A DNA stretch of 64,000 nucleotides from Ruminococcus sp. (lineage in GTDB: Bacteria; Bacillota; Clostridia; Oscillospirales; Ruminococcaceae), in contig JAFZRF010000045.1 in assembly GCA_017620025.1 (NCBI GenBank), positions 124,001-188,000 of the forward strand, read 5' to 3'. The translations under genes were made by a program, and so were the position numbers. The number at the start of each line of letters is the position of its first letter. Within the stretch, counting starts at the first letter, position 1. The notes beneath the pieces are model-generated. The model saw only the letters and a program-made list of their open reading frames with translations. It did no database searches and was not told the origin of the DNA. Shown one piece after another: positions 60,345 to 64,000 of this stretch.

Positions 60345-60375
60345 ATTGGACATTTCGCCTTCCGTATGATATGAT
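60345..60375 (+). promoter_or_regulatory. ATTGGACA-type promoter F, antisense to metK
   Basis: ATTGGACA, 17-nt spacer, TATGAT on the plus strand between the rrf2-type gene and metK. It points into the 3' end of metK in antisense; no plus-strand gene follows. Confidence 0.6.
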
Positions 60376-60444
60376 AAATGCAGAGAAAAGACAAGAGGTA
60401 AATATAGGAGAGATACACTGTTCATTTCAATCTGATCGTAAAAC

Positions 60445-61632
60445 TTACGCATTCACCGAAACATTCAATATTTTTCTGAGTGCTGACACTTTGTTTGTAC
60501 GCTCCCATGTGAAGTCTGCATCAGGTCTTCCGAAATGTCCGTATGCAGAAGTCTGAGCGAATACCGGCTTTCTGAGTTCAAGTTCTCTGATGATACCGCT
60601 CGGAGTGAAATCAAATACTTCCGAAACCGCTGACTGTATATCCTCATCCGGAATTATGCCTGTGCCGAATGTATTGACATAGATCGACACCGGAGCAGCT
60701 ACGCCGATAGCGTATGCAAGCTGTATCTCTGCACGTTCTGCAAGTCCGGAGGCTACGATATTTTTAGCAGTCCACCTTGCAGCATAAGCGGCACTTCTGT
60801 CAACCTTTGTGGAGTCCTTGCCGCTGAATGCACCGCCTCCGTGATGTGCAGCTCCGCCGTATGTGTCAACGATGATCTTTCTGCCTGTGAGACCGCTGTC
60901 TCCGACCGGTCCGCCGATAACAAATCTGCCTGTGGGATTCACAAGTATGCGTACTTCGTCGTTGAGCCAGTTTTCGGGAATAACAGGTCTGATCACATAT
61001 TCGATAAGGTCTTTGCGGAGCTGTTCCTGTGACACCTCCTCATCGTGCTGTGTGGAGATAAGTACAGTGTCGATACCGACAGCCTTGTCGTCCTCATAGA
61101 TTACGGATACCTGAGTTTTGCCGTCGGGACGGAGATAGGAAAGAGTGCCGTTCTTGCGTACTTCGGTAAGTCTGTATGCAAGTCTGTGTGCCAGTGAGAT
61201 AGGCAGCGGAAGCAGCTCGGGAGTTTCATTTACAGCGTAGCCGAAGATGATTCCCTGATCTCCGGCACCGATGTCCGTGCCGTTTTCTTCTCTTACTTCG
61301 AGAGCAGAGTCAACGCCCTGTGCGATGTCAGGCGACTGCCTGTCAAGCAGATTGATTATCTCAGCGGTATGGCCGTCAAATCCGAGTGCTTTATGATCAT
61401 AGCCGATACTGTTAATAGCGTCACGGACTACCTTTTCTGTATCTATCTCAGCAGATGAACCTATCTCTCCCGCGAGGATAACGGTATTGTTCTTGAGGAC
61501 AGTCTCAGCTGCAACTCTTGCTGCAGGGTCTTTTTCAAGGTAAGCGTCGAGGATCGAGTCTGAGATACGGTCTGCGACCTTGTCGGGGTGTCCCTCTGTT
61601 ACGGATTCTGATGTGAAAATATACTTGCTCAT
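60445..61632 (-). CDS. metK: S-adenosylmethionine synthetase
   Basis: A 395-residue enzyme making SAM from methionine and ATP. Marks: [30 protein letters not shown] near residue 120 and [15 protein letters not shown] near residue 265 with [18 protein letters not shown] precedes the ATG. A Cys-rich leader ORF and an intrinsic terminator lie in its 5' region, and promoter C is of the ATTGGACA type. No SAM riboswitch fold is recognised there. Confidence 0.97.
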   Translation of the reverse strand: MSKYIFTSESVTEGHPDKVADRISDSILDAYLEKDPAARVAAETVLKNNTVILAGEIGSSAEIDTEKVVRDAINSIGYDHKALGFDGHTAEIINLLDRQSPDIAQGVDSALEVREENGTDIGAGDQGIIFGYAVNETPELLPLPISLAHRLAYRLTEVRKNGTLSYLRPDGKTQVSVIYEDDKAVGIDTVLISTQHDEEVSQEQLRKDLIEYVIRPVIPENWLNDEVRILVNPTGRFVIGGPVGDSGLTGRKIIVDTYGGAAHHGGGAFSGKDSTKVDRSAAYAARWTAKNIVASGLAERAEIQLAYAIGVAAPVSIYVNTFGTGIIPDEDIQSAVSEVFDFTPSGIIRELELRKPVFAQTSAYGHFGRPDADFTWERTNKVSALRKILNVSVNA

Positions 61633-61652
61633 GATTGATTCTCCTTAATACA

Positions 61653-61686
61653 TAAAAATAGGGAAGGCAGAAAACTGCATTCCCTT
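61653..61686 (-). terminator. Attenuator terminator before metK
   Basis: On the minus strand GGGAATGCAG, loop TTTT, CTGCCTTCCC (one mismatch) followed by TATTTTTATG. It lies between the leader stop (61717) and metK (61632), so it can switch metK expression. Confidence 0.8.
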
Positions 61687-61716
61687 TGTTCTTGTTATTT
61701 GCGCAGCTGCGCATGA

Positions 61717-61803
61717 TCAGAATACAAAAGTGCTGTTTCCATGACAAAAAACTATTCGATTGTTTATAGTCATACAACAGCAGCAACATATCTTCTTCAT
61801 CAT
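61717..61803 (-). CDS. Leader peptide with five consecutive Cys codons, upstream of metK
   Basis: A 28-residue ORF with AAAGGAG eight bases before its ATG, beginning MMKKICCCCCMT: Cys codons TGT TGC TGC TGT TGT at positions 6-10, and another Cys at 20. A small GCGCAGCTGCGC hairpin and then an intrinsic terminator follow. Five Cys in a row in a short ORF is very unlikely by chance and is the mark of an attenuation leader that senses Cys-tRNA. It is outside the size cut of ordinary gene finders. Confidence 0.78.
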   Translation of the reverse strand: MMKKICCCCCMTINNRIVFCHGNSTFVF

Positions 61804-61832
61804 GAAACAACTCCTTTCTTTTTGATGATATT

Positions 61833-61863
61833 ATTATACCGCATAATGCAGCAACTGTCCAAT
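61833..61863 (-). promoter_or_regulatory. ATTGGACA-type promoter C of metK
   Basis: ATTGGACA, 17-nt spacer after TGGACA, TATAATA on the minus strand, 30 bases before the leader ORF. Confidence 0.88.
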
Positions 61864-62090
61864 TCCGAAAAACTATAATCAGTTATAACTCAGAATAATA
61901 ACTTGGAAAATCCTCTGTACAGACAGATCCGGGGTGCGGTGGGGAATTCGATACGGCAAATGTTCTCCATTGTCAGCGATTATGATCGCGTTGAACAAAA
62001 CCCTGTTATAAGAACTTTTTCCTACTCTGTAACTATGCTCTCACTCTCATCGGATTTCGCAGCATGAACGGAAAATCCTGACTTATAACG
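61864..62090. other. Intergenic, no gene seen
   Basis: Between the metK promoter and the luxS terminator there is no supported frame, repeat or structure. Confidence 0.5.
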
Positions 62091-62126
62091 AAAAAATGGC
62101 ATACCCTCAACAACAAGAGTATGCCA
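62091..62126 (-). terminator. Terminator of aminotransferase-luxS
   Basis: On the minus strand ATGGCATAC / GTATGCCAT followed by TTTTTT. Confidence 0.88.
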
Positions 62127-62163
62127 TATATATGCAGATCTGCAGCAGAAAAACAATACTGTT

Positions 62164-62619
62164 TCAGTATTTCAGTTGTCCTTCAGTATATCCGTCAAGC
62201 ACAGTGAGCATATCCTCTGCGACTGCCTTTGCACCGTCGAGGTCGTGGAGGAGGTAGTTTCCGCATTCCTTACGCTCAGATCCGGGAATCTTTCCGCTGA
62301 AATCAGCCACAAAACGGAAACTCTCCTGAACGAGCTTTATTGCCTGCTCATGTGAGACTTTATCGCGAAGTATCAGGTAAAAACCGGTCAGGCAGCCCAT
62401 GGGGCCTACGTAGATAACGCTGTCAGAGAACTCGCTGTTTCTGGAGTATGTAGCAAATAAATGCTCAAAGGTATGGAGTGCGCCGTTGGTGAGATAGTCT
62501 CCGCCGTTCGGCTTCTTCATGCGTATATCATAGGTCACGGCGTCGCCGTCGATGCGGGATATATACATACCCTTCTCCAGCTTGTCGTGGTCAACTGTAA
62601 AGCTTGCTATAGTCTTCAT
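62164..62619 (-). CDS. luxS: S-ribosylhomocysteine lyase
   Basis: A 151-residue LuxS, which cleaves S-ribosylhomocysteine to homocysteine and the autoinducer-2 precursor. Marks: SFTVDHDKLEKGMYISR, the metal site NGALHTFEHLFATY, GPMGCLTGFYL with the catalytic Cys, and ECGNYLLHDL supplying the last metal ligand. It follows the aminotransferase stop after four bases. AAGGAGTGAGG precedes the ATG at 62619. With MetK it closes the activated methyl cycle. Confidence 0.93.
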   Translation of the reverse strand: MKTIASFTVDHDKLEKGMYISRIDGDAVTYDIRMKKPNGGDYLTNGALHTFEHLFATYSRNSEFSDSVIYVGPMGCLTGFYLILRDKVSHEQAIKLVQESFRFVADFSGKIPGSERKECGNYLLHDLDGAKAVAEDMLTVLDGYTEGQLKY

Positions 62620-62623
62620 ATCC

Positions 62624-63790
62624 TCACTCCTTAGGCATCTTCTTCCTGATATCGTTAAGACGTTCGAGAGCACCCTCGAGCGTTTCGTTCTTCTTGGCGT
62701 AGTGCAGCCTTATATAGCGGTTCTCAGGCTCCTTGAAGAAGCTCGAGCCCGGTACTGCTCCGACGCCGACATACTCTGCCAGCTTCTCGCAGAATACAAG
62801 GTCGCTCTTGTAGCCGAATTCGGAGATATCAAGGAGTATATAGTAAGCACCCTCTGGTATGGTATGCTGTATGCCGATATCGTCAAGGCCTCTGAGGAAG
62901 AGGTCACGCTTCTCGGTGTACTTGTCCTGAAGCCACTTGTAGTAATCATCGCCGAAACGCAGTCCGGTGACCGCTGCCTCCTGGAGCGGTGCTGCTGCGC
63001 CGACTGTAAGGAAGTCATGCACCTTCTTCACGGTGTCGATGATATGAGGCGGAGCAATGACGTAGCCCAGTCTCCAGCCTGTGATAGAGTAGGTCTTTGA
63101 AAGCGATGAGCAGGAGATAGTTCTCTCCCACATATCCGGCAGGCTTGCAAAGTAGATGTGCTTGTGGGGGGCGTATACGATGTGTTCATACACCTCGTCC
63201 GTGATAACGAAGGTATCGTACTTCTTTGCGAGGTCTGCGATTATCTGTAATTCCTCCAGTGTGAATACCTTGCCGCAGGGGTTGGAAGGGTTGCAGAGTA
63301 TCAGAGCCTTCGGGTGCTGTTTGAAAGCAGCCTCGAGCACATCTGCATCAAAGGTGAATGCGGGCGGTATCAGCGGTACATAAATCGGCTCAGCGCCGGA
63401 TAGTATGGTATCTGCACCGTAGTTCTCGTAGAAGGGCGAGAACACTATTACCTTGTCGCCGGGATTGGTGACGGACATCATTGCAGCCATCATTGCTTCT
63501 GTGCTTCCGCAGGTGACAACTATCTCGCCGTTGGGATCGATAGTGCGTCCCATGAGACGGGACTGCTTTTCTGCGAGTGCCTCACGGAAATTCTGTGCTC
63601 CCCAGGTTATGGAGTACTGGTGGAAATCCTCCTTGGTGACCTGGGCAAGGCGGTCGAGTATCTCTCTGGGCGGCTCGAAATCCGGGAAGCCCTGGGAGAG
63701 GTTGACAGCGCCGTATTTATTTGATATCCTCGTCATACGTCTTATGACGGAATCGGTAAAACCTGCTGTGCGGCTTGAAAGCTCGGGCAT
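62624..63790 (-). CDS. Class I/II aminotransferase
   Basis: A 388-residue PLP aminotransferase of fold type I: VNLSQGFPDFEPPREI near residue 30, VTCGSTEAMMAAM, LCNPSNPCGKVF, TDEVYEHIVY and the PLP lysine in SSLSKTYSITGWRLGY near residue 235. The group includes methionine-, aspartate- and kynurenine-type enzymes. Coupling to luxS suggests a part in methionine or homocysteine metabolism (inference). GGAGG precedes the ATG. Confidence 0.9.
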   Translation of the reverse strand: MPELSSRTAGFTDSVIRRMTRISNKYGAVNLSQGFPDFEPPREILDRLAQVTKEDFHQYSITWGAQNFREALAEKQSRLMGRTIDPNGEIVVTCGSTEAMMAAMMSVTNPGDKVIVFSPFYENYGADTILSGAEPIYVPLIPPAFTFDADVLEAAFKQHPKALILCNPSNPCGKVFTLEELQIIADLAKKYDTFVITDEVYEHIVYAPHKHIYFASLPDMWERTISCSSLSKTYSITGWRLGYVIAPPHIIDTVKKVHDFLTVGAAAPLQEAAVTGLRFGDDYYKWLQDKYTEKRDLFLRGLDDIGIQHTIPEGAYYILLDISEFGYKSDLVFCEKLAEYVGVGAVPGSSFFKEPENRYIRLHYAKKNETLEGALERLNDIRKKMPKE

Positions 63791-63802
63791 ATTAATCCTC
63801 CT

Positions 63803-63829
63803 TAAATAAAATGGGCGGAGAACCGCCCA
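63803..63829 (-). terminator. Hairpin in leader of aminotransferase gene
   Basis: On the minus strand TGGGCGG, TTCT, CCGCCCA, then TTTTATTT, ending just before the ribosome binding site. Either the terminator of the upstream gene or an attenuator of this one. Confidence 0.65.
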
Positions 63830-63834
63830 TTCAG

Positions 63835-63926
63835 ATTCATAATTAAGAATTCATAATTCATAATTGCGGTATCGCCTGCGGCGATGATATTTAATTATGC
63901 ATTATGCATTATGAATTATGCATTGA
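63835..63926. repeat. AT-rich MITE-like repeat
   Basis: ATTCATAATT-type repeats on the left and ATTATGCATT-type repeats on the right flank a small GC hairpin (ATCGCC, TGC, GGCGAT). The flanks are roughly inverted copies. It lies between the promoter at 63931 and the aminotransferase gene. Confidence 0.5.
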
Positions 63927-63930
63927 TGAT

Positions 63931-63959
63931 ATTATATCATTTTTAGATGTTGTAGTCAA
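63931..63959 (-). promoter_or_regulatory. Probable promoter of aminotransferase-luxS
   Basis: TTGACT, 17-nt spacer, TATAAT on the minus strand, overlapping the end of the preceding gene. Confidence 0.7.
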
Positions 63960-64000
63960 TATTTCTCTCGTCGATAACACGTCTTGACTTGTGCTCTGAA
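63943..64000 (-). CDS. Unidentified gene, C-terminal end only
   Basis: A minus-strand frame runs in from the right edge and ends at a TAA. Its last residues read KSRRVIDERNIDYNI. Too short to name; the frame is chosen because its composition looks like protein and it ends before the next promoter. Confidence 0.35.
   Translation of the reverse strand, partial: SEHKSRRVIDERNIDYNI

Noticed and set aside
60332-60556. 74-codon plus-strand frame behind promoter F
   Set aside because: It overlaps the metK 3' end in antisense, starts upstream of the promoter and has no suitable ribosome binding site.
61640-61863. SAM riboswitch upstream of metK
   Set aside because: I looked for the multi-helix SAM-I layout with its conserved stems and did not find it; the leader is too short and filled by the Cys-rich ORF and the terminator. 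A covariance-model search would settle it.
1-64000. CRISPR arrays, tRNA and rRNA genes
   Set aside because: No regularly spaced direct repeats with unique spacers and no recognisable tRNA or rRNA sequence were found by eye; a dedicated tRNA scan could still find one.

Overview
The window reads as chromosome of a cellulolytic, gut-type Ruminococcus (Oscillospiraceae). Four secreted plant-cell-wall enzymes (three family-9 glycoside hydrolases and one pectate lyase) end in the same dockerin type, which implies a cellulosome. AGGAGG-type ribosome binding sites and TTGACA-N17-TATAAT promoters are everywhere. Genus level is inference; no rRNA gene is present to confirm it.

Layout. 1-8.6 kb: end of a glycogen synthase, an AIM24 protein, small metabolic and unknown genes, then uvrB-uvrA on the minus strand. 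8.9-18.1 kb: three dockerin-bearing GH9 genes, the last two being tandem paralogues of which the second has lost the usual catalytic base. 18.4-21 kb: minus-strand rpmG-secE-nusG-rplK-rplA behind a perfect consensus promoter. 21-28 kb: purine salvage (hpt and permease), pectate lyase, an ECF transporter S component, a HAD phosphatase and an iron alcohol dehydrogenase. 28-31 kb: small genes and a graveyard of recombinase and accessory fragments. 31-42 kb: sulfur genes (cystathionine-type PLP enzyme, MetQNI, sulfonate-type binding protein, rhodanese, ThiF/MoeB) mixed with small genes. 42-53.5 kb: accessory DNA with SUKH and immunity-like genes, zinc-ribbon and lipoprotein genes, and a minus-strand array in which separate genes carry near-identical promoter and terminator modules. 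53.6-64 kb: TcdA, an operon with two glutamate-cysteine ligase homologues and a class II glutamine amidotransferase, small membrane proteins, an Rrf2/CymR-like regulator, metK, luxS and an aminotransferase.

The most striking signal is a probable cysteine-sensing regulon. Four tiny ORFs (24 to 33 codons, stop included), each with a good ribosome binding site and two or more Cys codons, stand in front of metK (five consecutive Cys codons), the gamma-glutamylcysteine operon, metQNI, and in one case no gene at all. Three are followed by an intrinsic terminator, as expected for transcription attenuation. Most sulfur-linked promoters share an unusual ATTGGACA -35 region with a 17-nt spacer to TATAAT, and a CymR-like Rrf2 regulator lies next to metK. 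No SAM riboswitch or T-box was recognised at metK or metQNI, so leader-peptide attenuation may replace them here.

Second-rank observations are the GH9 pseudo-enzyme candidate, the two-ligase thiol operon without a recognisable glutathione synthetase, and the cassette-like immunity-gene array.
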